Shown: positions 8,756-17,556, counted from the first letter of the stretch. The stretch is 44,006 bases of DNA from Cytophagales bacterium (GCA_013298865.1 JAAFJL010000023.1:1-44006), one strand, 5' to 3'. Numbers and translations: made by a program. The notes: generated by a model from the sequence alone, not told the origin.

Positions 8756-9697
8756 ATGGCATCATTTAACCAAGTGAAAATTTTTTCTGGAAGTTCTTCC
8801 AAATATTTGGCAGATCAAATTGCCAGATTTTATGGTAAAGAATTGGGTGCAAGTACAACTCGACGTTTTTCTGATGGTGAAATGTCGCCGACTTTTGATG
8901 AATCTGTTCGTGGTTGTGATGTATTTTTGATTCAAAGTACTTTTCCACCAGCAGATAATATGATGGAATTGCTTTTGATGATTGATGCCGCCCGCAGAGC
9001 TTCTGCCCATTATGTTACAGTCGTGATTCCATACTTTGGGTATTCTCGTCAAGACAGAAAAGATAAGCCACGTGTTGGAATTGGAGCTAAATTGATGGCA
9101 AATTTACTAACGGCAGCGGGTGCAGACAGATTAATGACATTAGATTTACACGCAGGGCAGATACAAGGATTTTTTGATTTTCCAGTTGACCATTTAGAAG
9201 GAACAGCCATTTTTGTTCCATATCTTAAATCACTCAACTTACAAAATATTCTCTTTGCTTCTCCAGACGTTGGTGGTGTGGTTCGTACTCGAAACGTAGC
9301 AAAGTTTTTTAATGCCGAAATGGTAATTTGCGACAAACAACGTAAGCGTGCCAATGAAGTAGCGTCGATGCAATTGATTGGAGATGTAAAAGGGGCAGAC
9401 GTTATTTTGGTTGATGACATGATTGATACAGGAGGAACAATGTGCAAAGCAGCCCAATTAATCATGGACAAAGGAGCAAATTCTGTTAGAGCGATTGTTA
9501 CACACGGAGTTCTTTCTGGAAATGCCTACGAAAATATTAATAATTCGATTCTCACGGAACTGGTAATTACAGATACCATTCCTCCGAAACAAGAGAGTGA
9601 TAAAATCAAGGTTTTGTCTGTGGCAGAGTTATTTGCCAAAGCCATCGGCAGAATCCGTGACCACGAATCTATCAGTTCATTATTCATAAAATACTAA
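8756..9697 (+). CDS. prs: ribose-phosphate pyrophosphokinase
   Basis: Makes PRPP from ribose 5-phosphate and ATP, feeding purine, pyrimidine, NAD, histidine and tryptophan synthesis. The 313-residue length is normal. Visible motifs are the flexible ATP-binding region PYFGYSRQDRKDKPR (around residue 97), LDLHAGQIQGFFD, and the PRPP-binding loop VDDMIDTGGT at residues 219-228. It has its own TAnnTTTG promoter box, and the next gene is rplY, a pairing that is common in bacteria (bL25/Ctc next to prs). The assignment is secure. Confidence 0.97.
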   Translation: MASFNQVKIFSGSSSKYLADQIARFYGKELGASTTRRFSDGEMSPTFDESVRGCDVFLIQSTFPPADNMMELLLMIDAARRASAHYVTVVIPYFGYSRQDRKDKPRVGIGAKLMANLLTAAGADRLMTLDLHAGQIQGFFDFPVDHLEGTAIFVPYLKSLNLQNILFASPDVGGVVRTRNVAKFFNAEMVICDKQRKRANEVASMQLIGDVKGADVILVDDMIDTGGTMCKAAQLIMDKGANSVRAIVTHGVLSGNAYENINNSILTELVITDTIPPKQESDKIKVLSVAELFAKAIGRIRDHESISSLFIKY

Positions 9698-9700
9698 GAG

Positions 9701-9729
9701 AATTTGAAAATTACTTAATTTGAAAATTA
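9701..9729. repeat. short tandem direct repeat AATTTGAAAATTA
   Basis: Two identical 13-base units at 9701-9713 and 9717-9729 in the prs-rplY spacer. A second repeated word, AATTTAGAATT-like, follows near 9750-9775. Possibly only AT-rich slippage. Confidence 0.5.
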
Positions 9730-9866
9730 TAATTCAGTCGCTGGAAAAAAATTTAGAATTTCACAATTTAGAATTGATTATTTTGTCTTAGATTAATTTC
9801 AAACGGTCGGTAGAAGATAGTTTCCTTAGTTGAATACGAAAGGCTATCGGCACAAACAACACAAAA

Positions 9867-10433
9867 ATGAAAAAAGTAGAAGTTGTAGGGTTTTTAAGAA
9901 ATTCCCTTGGTACAAAATCGGCAAAAGATTTACGTAACGAAGCATTAGCACCATGTGTATTGTATGGTGGAAAAGAAAACGTACACTTTGCTGTACCAAT
10001 GATTCTTTTCCGTGATTTGATTTACACCCCAGAAGTAGCAGAAGTAGAATTGAATATCGAAGGTACAATTTACCGTGCGATTCTTCAAGACGCTTCTTTC
10101 CACCCTGTTTCAGAAATGATTCTTAACGTTGATTTTCTTGAGATTGTTGAAGGAAAAGAAATTAAAATAGACGTACCAGTGAAAGTAATCGGAACATCTC
10201 CTGGTGTTTTGAAAGGTGGTAAAATGGTTCAGAAATTAAGAAAAGTTACATTGAGAGGTTTAGTAGAAAATATTCCTGATTTTGTAACAGCAGATATTAC
10301 AGGCTTAGACTTAGGTCAAACTGTTAAAGTTAGTAAATTGAAAGTGGAAGGTGCTACAATTTTGAATAGTCTTTCAAATCCAGTTGCTACAATTGATATT
10401 CCACGTGCATTGAGAGGAAAAATCAACTCTTAA
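9867..10433 (+). CDS. rplY: 50S ribosomal protein bL25, long (Ctc/TL5) form
   Basis: Binds 5S rRNA in the large subunit. At 188 residues it is the long, two-domain form: an N-terminal L25 domain (GFLRNSLGTKSAKDLRNE, then PCVLYGGKENVHF) and a C-terminal beta domain (NVDFLEIVEGKEIKIDVPV, then GLVENIPDFVTADITGLDLG). The ATG at 9867 matches the family start. It follows prs on the same strand after 169 bases of AT-rich spacer and ends in a 45-base palindromic terminator shared with the RES gene on the other strand. Confidence 0.95.
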   Translation: MKKVEVVGFLRNSLGTKSAKDLRNEALAPCVLYGGKENVHFAVPMILFRDLIYTPEVAEVELNIEGTIYRAILQDASFHPVSEMILNVDFLEIVEGKEIKIDVPVKVIGTSPGVLKGGKMVQKLRKVTLRGLVENIPDFVTADITGLDLGQTVKVSKLKVEGATILNSLSNPVATIDIPRALRGKINS

Positions 10434-10452
10434 TTATTCGTAACTCACTGAT

Positions 10453-10497
10453 AGACAAACAAAAAGCCCTTCAAATTGAAGGGCTTTTTGTTTGTCT
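10453..10497. terminator. 45-base perfect palindrome, bidirectional terminator
   Basis: Two perfect 22-bp arms around A10475, with A5 on one side and T5 on the other. It lies between the convergent rplY and RES genes, and the last two bases are part of the RES stop codon. It serves both directions. Confidence 0.93.
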
Positions 10498-10954
10498 AAT
10501 TTGTCTTGATTCTTAAATCAAATTCAAAATCTTCTATTTCTAAGATTTTAATTTTACTAAAATCGGGGTGTTGCACATTGAATAAATAGTTGGACTCCTT
10601 TTGAATAATTGAAGACGGGACTTTCAAAATAGCACTTTCCTTTCTTTGCAACCATTCCTCCCCAATCTCTTGACAAATTTCATAGGTCGTATCATCATAT
10701 TTATGCCATCCTTCTTCTAAATCTTCCAAAAATATTTCTTCAATCACTAAATCATCAGGAATTTCTATAACCATCACCTTAAATAATTGCTGCAAGCCCT
10801 CTCCTGCTCGATGAACAACGTTTTCAAGACAAGCTAATGCTCTTGTAGATGCCGTATAGATAACATAAGAGCCTTTTTTACTCCACCTTGCTTTATTTCC
10901 TGACGCATTCAATTTATCTGTCCACTTTGCCAGACCAATTCTATAAACTTGCAT
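10496..10954 (-). CDS. RES-domain toxin of a RES-Xre toxin-antitoxin system
   Basis: A 152-residue RES domain. RES toxins degrade or phosphorolyse NAD+ and so stop growth. The three name-giving residues can be placed: Arg23 in the ARW block, a conserved Glu44 in the ALACLENVVH stretch after YTAS, and Ser114 or Ser115 in VPSSII. The ending KESNYLFNVQHPDFSKI is the usual RES tail. It is directly downstream of the Xre antitoxin gene (26-base gap) on the minus strand, the standard antitoxin-first order. The activity is inferred from the family. Confidence 0.9.
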   Translation of the reverse strand: MQVYRIGLAKWTDKLNASGNKARWSKKGSYVIYTASTRALACLENVVHRAGEGLQQLFKVMVIEIPDDLVIEEIFLEDLEEGWHKYDDTTYEICQEIGEEWLQRKESAILKVPSSIIQKESNYLFNVQHPDFSKIKILEIEDFEFDLRIKTN

Positions 10955-10964
10955 AATGTTTTTA

Positions 10965-10983
10965 AAAGTTTAAACAGCTTCTA
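10965..10983. repeat. 19-base sequence matching the end of palindrome copy A
   Basis: Bases 10965-10983 match 5515-5533 at 18 of 19 positions. At both sites the last three bases form the TAG stop codon of a minus-strand gene. No matching second arm is present, so it could be a solo end, a relic, or a chance match. Confidence 0.4.
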
Positions 10984-11406
10984 TGCTAAATCCCCAAATT
11001 CTATACGGATTAATTCCTCCATCACTAACTCGATTCCACCAGAGGTTTCCATCAGTTCTACGGGAACTCTCCAGCCTAAACCATAAGCAGGTTTCTGAAT
11101 CCAACGGCGAAATGCTTCTATTTCTCCGAAAATTTCTGTTCCTTTCCTGAAAAGGGCAATAATTTTTAAAGCGTGTTCGCTACTGACAATATCCAAGTTT
11201 TTGTCTCCATCCGCATAACGAGTAATCGTTTTTGCTGAGGTATTAAACAACTGTGCAATCTGCTCTTTCTTGAAACCTGAAAGCAAGATAATATCATAGA
11301 ATGCCTTAGAACTCAATCCTTTACGAGCATTGAAGACAATAGAAATATTATCACGAATTTGTGATTCATATTTTGTATAAATGGCTGCTTCTTCGTTGAC
11401 TTGCAT
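10981..11406 (-). CDS. Xre/MbcA/ParS-type antitoxin (DUF2384)
   Basis: A 141-residue partner of the RES toxin. A helix-turn-helix-like N-terminal part (IILLSGFKKEQIAQLFNTS, then AKTITRYADGDKNLD) is followed by the C-terminal toxin-binding region (FRRWIQKPAYGLGWRVPVEL, ending in LMETSGGIELVMEELIRIEFG). Proteins of this type cover the NAD-binding site of the RES toxin and usually repress their own promoter. The promoter should lie in 11407-11456, where AT-rich near-palindromic words occur but no operator can be named with confidence. Its TAG stop coincides with a sequence resembling the end of the palindromic elements. Confidence 0.9.
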   Translation of the reverse strand: MQVNEEAAIYTKYESQIRDNISIVFNARKGLSSKAFYDIILLSGFKKEQIAQLFNTSAKTITRYADGDKNLDIVSSEHALKIIALFRKGTEIFGEIEAFRRWIQKPAYGLGWRVPVELMETSGGIELVMEELIRIEFGDLA

Positions 11407-11456
11407 GACTTTATCGTTTTAAAATGTGTTGTTTTAGAATTACATTTCAAATTACT

Positions 11457-11489
11457 GGAAATTTGTCCAAAAAAACAAGACAAATTTCC
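11457..11489 (-). terminator. hairpin after the MFS gene
   Basis: A perfect 11-bp stem (GGAAATTTGTC 11457-11467 with 11479-11489) around an A/T-rich 11-nt loop, 5 bases after the MFS stop on the minus strand. The U-run lies in the loop rather than after the stem, so it is not a classical terminator. Confidence 0.55.
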
Positions 11490-11494
11490 ATTTT

Positions 11495-12640
11495 CTATTT
11501 ATGATTCTCTTTTTTATCAAAAACTAAGAACAAGTAGAGGCTTAAAAGCGTGATAAAAACTTCAAAAACTATTAGTGCGGCAATAATTCCGATAAAATCT
11601 GCTAAGAAACCCATAAAAACGGCTGGAATACCAAAACCAATGTACCCATAAAACATATAGCCCGACACAGCTCTTGCTCTTTGTTTTCCACCCAAAACCG
11701 CAATAAGAGCCAATCCGCCTTGGTAACTAAAGCCATAAGCGGCAGAACCAATGATAGCCGTTCCCAGTAAAATGATAGGTAACATTCCGTAATGGCAACC
11801 CAAAATAACTAAGCCAAAACCAAGTGGTACTAAGCCAAAGCCTATTTTTAGACTTAATTCAGGAGCAAATCTTGACCGAATGAATGGTTGGCACAATGCT
11901 CCTGTCCAGTTAATTAATACCAAACAGAAGCCTGCATAAGCGGTTAATTGGAATTTTGCTAATTGAGTCGGAATAATTGAAATGATAATTCCAGTAGTTG
12001 CCCAACAAATGGCAATAGAAACATTTATTGGAAAAGAGCCTTCTGGAAAATAAGGTAATTTGAGTAATGTACCCCCAATTGGCGGGAGTTTTGGAAGTGA
12101 AAATGATAGCAATAATCCTATAAACGTGAGAACTGCGGCTAAAAAATATGTGACAGGAGAATAAGTAAAATGAATTAATAATGCAATACTTGTCATGAAA
12201 GCCCCGCCACTAAAACCAATAGCAGTTGACATAGAAGTGGCATTTGCTGCACGAGTAGGAGCATCTGAATCCGGTGCTAAAATTTCAGCAAGGTAGGCAG
12301 TACCAGTACCCATACTAAGCCCAAGACCAATTCCTTGAAAAAAACGAGCAAAAATCAAGGCATAAACATTGGGGTAGAGCAAAATGATGACATCAGCAAG
12401 TAAAGCACAGAATAAACTAAAAATCAATACTGGCTTTCGACCAATTTTATCTGAAATTCCCCCCAAAAAAATATAGCAAGGCAACATTCCCACAATGTAT
12501 GTAGCCAAAACTAAAGATGTTTGCCCGTTGCTAAAACCCGCTAAAGCAGCATAAGGACGAAAAAGGGGCATAGAAAGATTAACAGCAAGAGTAATCAGAA
12601 ACAATGAAAAAGGAATGATGTAAGTGGATTTGAATTTCAT
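11495..12640 (-). CDS. MFS transporter, 12 membrane segments
   Basis: A 381-residue inner-membrane secondary transporter. The loop between helices 2 and 3 carries the MFS motif GGISDKIGRKPVL (around residue 60), and the fourth helix region has ARFFQGIGLGLSMGTGTAYLAE, typical of drug:H+ antiporter-like members. About twelve hydrophobic segments fill the sequence. The substrate cannot be told from sequence. The 160-bp palindrome copy B begins 15 bases upstream of its start codon, so its promoter must lie in or beyond that element. Confidence 0.85.
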   Translation of the reverse strand: MKFKSTYIIPFSLFLITLAVNLSMPLFRPYAALAGFSNGQTSLVLATYIVGMLPCYIFLGGISDKIGRKPVLIFSLFCALLADVIILLYPNVYALIFARFFQGIGLGLSMGTGTAYLAEILAPDSDAPTRAANATSMSTAIGFSGGAFMTSIALLIHFTYSPVTYFLAAVLTFIGLLLSFSLPKLPPIGGTLLKLPYFPEGSFPINVSIAICWATTGIIISIIPTQLAKFQLTAYAGFCLVLINWTGALCQPFIRSRFAPELSLKIGFGLVPLGFGLVILGCHYGMLPIILLGTAIIGSAAYGFSYQGGLALIAVLGGKQRARAVSGYMFYGYIGFGIPAVFMGFLADFIGIIAALIVFEVFITLLSLYLFLVFDKKENHK

Positions 12641-12655
12641 CTATTGGGGTTATTT

Positions 12656-12815
12656 AGGAACGGTGAAACAATAACGTATAACTTTTATGCGACTCTTTTA
12701 AAGCTATTTTTTCTACTTTTTCATTAAATAGCGGTGCTATTCGCTTCAAAAGTAAATAAAACTATCATTAAAATAGTCTCCCTAAAATTTTATAAGTTAC
12801 TATTTCACCATTCCT
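12656..12815. repeat. 160-bp imperfect palindrome, copy B
   Basis: The ends are complementary (AGGAACGGTGAAA at 12656-12668 against 12803-12815, one mismatch), and the arms pair imperfectly all the way to a central hairpin AATAGC-GGT-GCTATT (12727-12741). The central 39 bases (12715-12753) are shared with copy C at 37 of 39 positions. It lies between the MFS gene (starts 12640) and the hppA terminator, on the 5' side of the MFS gene. No coding potential is seen. Confidence 0.88.
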
Positions 12816-12833
12816 TATTCACAAATTAAATCA

Positions 12834-12867
12834 AAAAGGGTCAGCGAAAATATTCACTGACCCTTTT
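12834..12867 (-). terminator. intrinsic terminator of hppA
   Basis: AAAAGGGTCAG (12834-12844) pairs with CTGACCCTTTT (12857-12867), extended by GAA with TTC inside. On the minus strand it is followed by a T run. It lies 21 bases after the hppA stop. Confidence 0.9.
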
Positions 12868-12888
12868 AATTATACTATTTTATAAAAA

Positions 12889-15585
12889 TTACTTCTTCGT
12901 AACTCTTACAGAAATTCTACGATTTGCCTTACGCCCCTCTTCTGTATCATTAGAAGCTACTGGGTGTTCTTGTCCATAGCCTTCTGACTCTACACGTGCA
13001 TCAGCAATTCCTAATTTAACTAATTCAGCTTTTACAGTTGTAGATCTATCATTTGAAAGTTTCAAGTTTTTTGCTGCATCGCCTACATTATCTGTATAAC
13101 CACCTAATTTGATAGAAGCATTTGGAAAAAACTTCAAAATATCGGCAATGTTATTCAACTGTGCCTGAGATTCTGATTGCAAAGTTGACTCGTTTGTTTT
13201 GAACAACAAGTGGTCAAAATCAAACCAAGTAGTTTTGTCAACTGCTTTATCTGAAGAAATAAAGTCAATTAATTTACCTTCAATTTCCCCAACATTTGAC
13301 AAACTCAACTCTTTCCCATCATCTTTTTTGAAATTTAATTTCGTATCAACGATTTTGATATTTTTAGAAACAGGCATTTCTCTTGCCAATTGCGGTGTCA
13401 TTGTTTCAATATCCATCTTTGCCATTGCTCTTGTTTCTGAAGAATTAACAGCAATATAAGGAGCAATTACCAATGAAACGATTGACATTAATTTAATCAA
13501 AATATTCATTGAAGGACCAGAAGTGTCTTTGAATGGATCTCCAACAGTATCACCTGTAACGGCTGCTTTATGTGGATCTGAACCTTTTTTGTGCTTAACT
13601 CCATCAATCATTACACCTTTTTCAAAAGATTTTTTAGCATTATCCCAAGCACCACCTGCATTAGATTGGAAAATCCCCATCAATACACCAGACACCGTAA
13701 CACCCGCTAATAAACCTCCTAAAATCTCAGGAGAAGAAGTATCTGCAAAAACACCTTTGAAGCCAAACCCAACTAAAACTGGAGTAATCAAAGCAATTGC
13801 TCCTGGCAAAATCATTTGCTTAATTGAAGCCTCTGTTGAAATAGCAACACATTTTTCATACTCAGGTTCAGTTTTGTATTCCATAATTCCAGGGATTTCA
13901 CGGAACTGACGACGAACTTCGTTTACCATTTCCATAGCAGCTTTACCAACTGCCGAAATACATAAAGCTGAGAAAATGAAAGGAATCATTCCTCCAACAA
14001 ATAAACCTGCCAAAACTGGAGCCTTATAAATATCTATTGAATCAATCCCTGCAATTCCTACAAATGCTGCAAACAAAGCCAAAGATGTCAACGCTGCCGA
14101 AGCAATTGCAAAACCTTTACCAGTTGCTGCAGTGGTGTTACCTACTGCATCTAAATTATCTGTACGCTCACGAACTTCTGGAGGTAACTGAGACATTTCT
14201 GCAATACCACCTGCATTGTCTGCAATTGGTCCGAAAGCATCAATCGCCAATTGCATAGCCGTAGTTGCCATCATACCAGCCGCCGCAATCGACACACCAT
14301 AAATTCCTGCAAAATGATACGAGAAAATAATACCAGCAGCTAAAGTCAAAATTGGTAAAACCGTTGACTCCATACCTACTGCCAAACCACCAATAATGTT
14401 AGTAGCGTGTCCAGTACCAGATTTTTCAATAATAGATAAAACTGGACGCTTACCCATTGCTGTATAATATTCAGTAATAATTGACATCAAAGTTCCAACG
14501 ACTAAACCTACAATGATTGCATAGAAAACATCCATTCTATCAAAAGAAGTAGTACGTAAAGTGATTTCTCCAGTAGGTAAAATGTATGTAACCAAGAAAT
14601 ATGAAGCAATTAAAGTAATTACAATTGAAGCCCAGTTACCAATATTCAAGGCATTTTGAACAGAAGAGTCTTCACCTTTAATTCGTACAAAAAATGTCGA
14701 TACCAATGACGCTAATAAACCAACTCCTGCAATTAACATTGGTAATAAAACTGGAGAAAAACCTCCAAAATCATCAGAAACACTAATTTCTTGACCTAAA
14801 ACCATCGTAGCTAAAATTGTAGCAACATAAGAGCCAAATAAGTCAGCTCCCATACCCGCAACATCACCTACGTTATCGCCTACGTTATCCGCAATCGTTG
14901 CAGGATTACGTACATCGTCTTCTGGAATTCCTGCTTCAACTTTACCAACTAAGTCAGCTCCTACGTCAGCCGCTTTTGTATAGATACCTCCACCTACACG
15001 AGCAAAAAGGGCAATTGATTCTGCACCTAATGAAAAACCTGCTAAAACTTCAATAGCTGTTTTCATTTCTTCAGAAGTTAAAGATTTTCCTTCGGCAAAC
15101 ATATAATAGAATGTAATGAATAAACCACTTAATCCTAAAACTGCCAAACCTGCAACGCCCATTCCCATTACAGAACCTCCTGTAAAAGAAACATTGAGTG
15201 CTTTTGCCAATGAGGTACGAGCAGCCTCAGCAGTACGAACGTTTGCTTTTGTAGCAACCTTCATTCCGATATAACCTGCAAAAGCTGAAAATAAAGCACC
15301 TAATAAAAATGCAGCAGCAATCCAAGGTGAAGAATGAATGGGGTGTTCAACCGAACCTTTGTCTGTACCTAACCAAAATAATAAAATGGCAGTTGGAATA
15401 GCAAAATAAGCCAATACTTTCCATTCGGCTTTCAAGAAGGCAATTGCACCATCGGCAATGTAACCTGATAATTTTTGCATTTCTGCATTTCCTGCGGGTT
15501 GGTTAGATACCCAACTAAATCGCCAAGCGGTATATAATAAGCCAATTATACCGAAAGCTGGTACTAAGTAAATAATGTTGTTCAT
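12889..15585 (-). CDS. hppA: membrane-bound ion-pumping pyrophosphatase with C-terminal OmpA domain
   Basis: Hydrolyses pyrophosphate and pumps H+ or Na+ across the inner membrane. The first ~750 residues are a full M-PPase with about 16 helices and the catalytic motifs [11 protein letters not shown] (around residue 206) and [19 protein letters not shown]. The sequence GNTTAA at 482-487 has Ala where K+-independent enzymes have Lys, so a K+-dependent enzyme is expected. Residues 787-898 are an extra OmpA-like domain ([47 protein letters not shown]), of the kind that binds peptidoglycan. The whole protein is 898 residues, well above the usual 660-770. A likely promoter (TAATTTTG on the minus strand) lies at 15654-15661. 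The coupling ion cannot be decided by eye. Confidence 0.95.
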   Translation of the reverse strand: MNNIIYLVPAFGIIGLLYTAWRFSWVSNQPAGNAEMQKLSGYIADGAIAFLKAEWKVLAYFAIPTAILLFWLGTDKGSVEHPIHSSPWIAAAFLLGALFSAFAGYIGMKVATKANVRTAEAARTSLAKALNVSFTGGSVMGMGVAGLAVLGLSGLFITFYYMFAEGKSLTSEEMKTAIEVLAGFSLGAESIALFARVGGGIYTKAADVGADLVGKVEAGIPEDDVRNPATIADNVGDNVGDVAGMGADLFGSYVATILATMVLGQEISVSDDFGGFSPVLLPMLIAGVGLLASLVSTFFVRIKGEDSSVQNALNIGNWASIVITLIASYFLVTYILPTGEITLRTTSFDRMDVFYAIIVGLVVGTLMSIITEYYTAMGKRPVLSIIEKSGTGHATNIIGGLAVGMESTVLPILTLAAGIIFSYHFAGIYGVSIAAAGMMATTAMQLAIDAFGPIADNAGGIAEMSQLPPEVRERTDNLDAVGNTTAATGKGFAIASAALTSLALFAAFVGIAGIDSIDIYKAPVLAGLFVGGMIPFIFSALCISAVGKAAMEMVNEVRRQFREIPGIMEYKTEPEYEKCVAISTEASIKQMILPGAIALITPVLVGFGFKGVFADTSSPEILGGLLAGVTVSGVLMGIFQSNAGGAWDNAKKSFEKGVMIDGVKHKKGSDPHKAAVTGDTVGDPFKDTSGPSMNILIKLMSIVSLVIAPYIAVNSSETRAMAKMDIETMTPQLAREMPVSKNIKIVDTKLNFKKDDGKELSLSNVGEIEGKLIDFISSDKAVDKTTWFDFDHLLFKTNESTLQSESQAQLNNIADILKFFPNASIKLGGYTDNVGDAAKNLKLSNDRSTTVKAELVKLGIADARVESEGYGQEHPVASNDTEEGRKANRRISVRVTKK

Positions 15586-15653
15586 GCGTGTTTGATTAAG
15601 GTTAAAATCTTTGAAAGTTTGGATTTAGTTTTATTTGACTGTTGACAATCCTA

Positions 15654-15681
15654 CAAAATTAGCTTTATTGTCTAAGACAAA
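15654..15681 (-). promoter_or_regulatory. probable promoter of hppA
   Basis: On the minus strand a TTTG (15678-15681), 16 bases of spacing, and TAATTTTG (15654-15661), which fits TAnnTTTG. The leader would be about 65 bases. The spacing is slightly short. Confidence 0.5.
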
Positions 15682-15832
15682 AAAATGCACTCTGGATTTT
15701 ATTCAAAAAATACATCCATTTGTACTATTTTTAAGGATAAGTTCTTAGATAAATATAAAAATCAAAGTTTACATAAGATTTGATGGTATAAAATTTGCTC
15801 GAAATTTGGTACATTCTTAAACAAATAAAAAA

Positions 15833-16282
15833 ATGAAACACAAATATCTCATAGGTATAACCGCCATAATGCTTTGGAGTTGTGGAGAAAATTCAAAAAC
15901 TGGAGATGCTCTGAAACATACTGGAGCAGCAATTAAAGAGGATGCTAAAGCAATTACAAAATCGGCAAAGCAAAAAGCAGATGAAATGATTGCAAATTTT
16001 CCGAAAGAAAAAGAAGCATTCTTGAATAAAGCCAAACAAAAGCGAGATTCGTTAGACAGTAACATTAAAAAATTGCAAAGGGATTACAAAAGTGGGAAAT
16101 TAACAAAAGATGCGAAAGCAGAGTTGGCAAAATTAAAGGAGGAAAGAAAAACTTTAGCAGTTCAAATAGAAAAGACTTCACACGTTTCTGCTGAAGCATG
16201 GGGAGAACTAAAAACAGGATTTCAGAAAGCAGGAGTTGAAGTTTCAACGGGAGTGAAAAAAGCACAAGAGAAAATTAAATAG
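15833..16282 (+). CDS. small charged coiled-coil lipoprotein
   Basis: A 149-residue protein with a lipoprotein signal (MKHKYLIGITAIMLWSC, cysteine 17). The mature chain is very rich in Lys, Glu and Ala and reads as long amphipathic helices or a coiled coil (AKQKRDSLDSNIKKLQRDYK, then KAELAKLKEERKTLAVQIEK). It is probably an extended helical protein under a membrane. No enzymatic motif is visible and no function is proposed. It is divergent from hppA and ends in a clear terminator. Confidence 0.72.
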   Translation: MKHKYLIGITAIMLWSCGENSKTGDALKHTGAAIKEDAKAITKSAKQKADEMIANFPKEKEAFLNKAKQKRDSLDSNIKKLQRDYKSGKLTKDAKAELAKLKEERKTLAVQIEKTSHVSAEAWGELKTGFQKAGVEVSTGVKKAQEKIK

Positions 16283-16322
16283 TAAGAACGCTCTCAAAAA
16301 CCTAAAATATTGGTTTAAAATT

Positions 16323-16360
16323 AAAAAAGCTCTAAAGTTTGCAAATTTTAGAGCTTTTTT
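16323..16360 (+). terminator. intrinsic terminator after the coiled-coil lipoprotein gene
   Basis: A perfect 14-bp stem (AAAAAAGCTCTAAA 16323-16336 with 16347-16360), a 10-nt loop, and T6 built into the 3' arm. Confidence 0.92.
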
Positions 16361-16369
16361 GTGCAGAAA

Positions 16370-16401
16370 TTTGCACGTTTGTATGATTATTAATACTTTT
16401 G
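16370..16401 (+). promoter_or_regulatory. consensus promoter in front of a 22-codon ORF
   Basis: TTTG (16370-16373), 20 bases of spacing, and TACTTTTG (16394-16401), a full Bacteroidota match. It lies directly after the preceding terminator and 35 bases before a small ATG-initiated ORF. Confidence 0.65.
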
Positions 16402-16436
16402 TAGAAAAACTAACCACTTAATAAATAATAACCAAA

Positions 16437-16505
16437 ATGAAAAAAGTATATATTTTAGCTTTGATTCTTGTCGTATTTAAGGCTCTTGAAGTAATCCTTT
16501 CCTAA
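16437..16505 (+). CDS. putative 22-residue hydrophobic microprotein or signal-peptide remnant
   Basis: An ATG-started frame of 22 codons, ending in TAA. The peptide begins MKKVYILALILVVF and continues KALEVILS; it looks like a lysine-capped membrane helix or a signal peptide cut short. Its promoter is among the best in the window. Its 3' end overlaps the last four bases of the convergent methyltransferase gene. It may be a real small membrane peptide, or the front of a gene whose body was replaced by the neighbour. I cannot tell which. Confidence 0.4.
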   Translation: MKKVYILALILVVFKALEVILS

Positions 16506-17407
16506 ACACTTGCCAAACGGCAGTAAACGCCTAAAGGCAATTTTTTTCCGAAAGCATCTGGTACAAATAACTCACCGAATTCTTGATTTAAGGTTTCAGG
16601 AAAGTTACTTTTTACCAAATTCTGAACAATCAAAGATGATAGTCCCAAAGAATAAAGATTCATGATGAGGAAATAATTTTCTTTATCTAAAATCTTATTG
16701 ACTTCCTTTAGCATTTCATTCAGTTGTTCTTCCAATACCCACTTTTCCCCATCTGCTCCTCTCCCATACGCAGGTGGGTCAAGAATAATTCCTTGATAAA
16801 TATTTCCTCTTCTCGCTTCCCGTTTCACAAATTTAAGAGCATCTTCTACAACCCAACGAATATTGTCTAACGATGATGCTTCCATGTTTTCTCTTGACCA
16901 TGAAATTACTTGTTTCACAGAATCCACGTGAGTAACGTCTGCACCAGCTTGCTTGGCAGCAATGGAAGCTCCGCCCGTGTAAGCAAAAAGATTGAGAAAC
17001 TTGGGAGATTTTACTGGTAACTGTTTGATTTTCAAAGCAATATATTCCCAGTTTGTCGCTTGTTCTGGAAACAATCCAACGTGTTTGAAGGAAGAAAGTG
17101 CTAATTTAAAAGTAAGATTTAACTGAGGACTTTTATAAGGTATAAACCAGCGTTCTGACATTCCTTTTTTCAGAATCCACTCCCCTTTTTCTTGACTATT
17201 TTTGTCTTTCAGAAAAGACGCATTGGCAGAGTTTTGCCATTCCAAATCTGAAAGTGATTTATCCCAAATTGCTTGAGGTTCTGGTCTCCTAAGAATAAAC
17301 TCCCCAAATTTTTCTAATTTTTCAAATCCCCCAGAATCTAATAATTTATATTCTTGCCAAGTTGTTGGTTGTAACTGAAAAATAATATCCTCTTGTGATT
17401 TTGTCAT
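16502..17407 (-). CDS. class I SAM-dependent methyltransferase (RlmI/RlmK-like)
   Basis: A 301-residue cytoplasmic methyltransferase with the ATG at 17407; the frame runs on to a TTG at 17428, but the ATG fits better. The SAM-binding motif is LNLFAYTGGASIAAKQAGAD (around residue 160) followed by an acidic residue in VTHVDS, and the catalytic-type motif is ILDPPAYGRGADGEKW. This is the pattern of enzymes that methylate rRNA (RlmI, RlmK) and of the related Methyltrans_SAM family; the target here is unknown. A perfect inverted repeat at 17410-17432 lies directly before the start codon. It is co-directional with the large secreted protein gene upstream. Confidence 0.88.
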   Translation of the reverse strand: MTKSQEDIIFQLQPTTWQEYKLLDSGGFEKLEKFGEFILRRPEPQAIWDKSLSDLEWQNSANASFLKDKNSQEKGEWILKKGMSERWFIPYKSPQLNLTFKLALSSFKHVGLFPEQATNWEYIALKIKQLPVKSPKFLNLFAYTGGASIAAKQAGADVTHVDSVKQVISWSRENMEASSLDNIRWVVEDALKFVKREARRGNIYQGIILDPPAYGRGADGEKWVLEEQLNEMLKEVNKILDKENYFLIMNLYSLGLSSLIVQNLVKSNFPETLNQEFGELFVPDAFGKKLPLGVYCRLASV

Positions 17408-17409
17408 AA

Positions 17410-17432
17410 AATTTTGCTTTAAAAGCAAAATT
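17410..17432 (-). promoter_or_regulatory. palindrome next to the methyltransferase start codon
   Basis: AATTTTGCTTT (17410-17420) is complementary to 17422-17432. On the minus-strand message it would form a hairpin just two bases before the ATG, in the place of the ribosome-binding region. A regulatory role is inference. Confidence 0.4.
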
Positions 17433-17463
17433 AAGCAATTCGCAAGAGGATTGAAAGAAAAAA

Positions 17464-17538
17464 GAGGAATGGAAAAAGGGAGGATGGAAATTATAATCCT
17501 AAATAGATTATTTCCAGTCCTTCCTTTTTCTATTCCTC
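17464..17538. terminator. 75-base imperfect palindrome between co-directional genes
   Basis: Arms of about 33 bases: GAGGAAT (17464-17470) with ATTCCTC (17532-17538), then the purine-rich stretch with its pyrimidine-rich complement, down to a loop near 17500-17507. It lies after the 17557-19158 gene and before the methyltransferase on the minus strand. Probably a terminator-like or RNA-stabilising hairpin. Confidence 0.6.
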
Positions 17539-17556
17539 CTACCTCTAATTTTTGTG

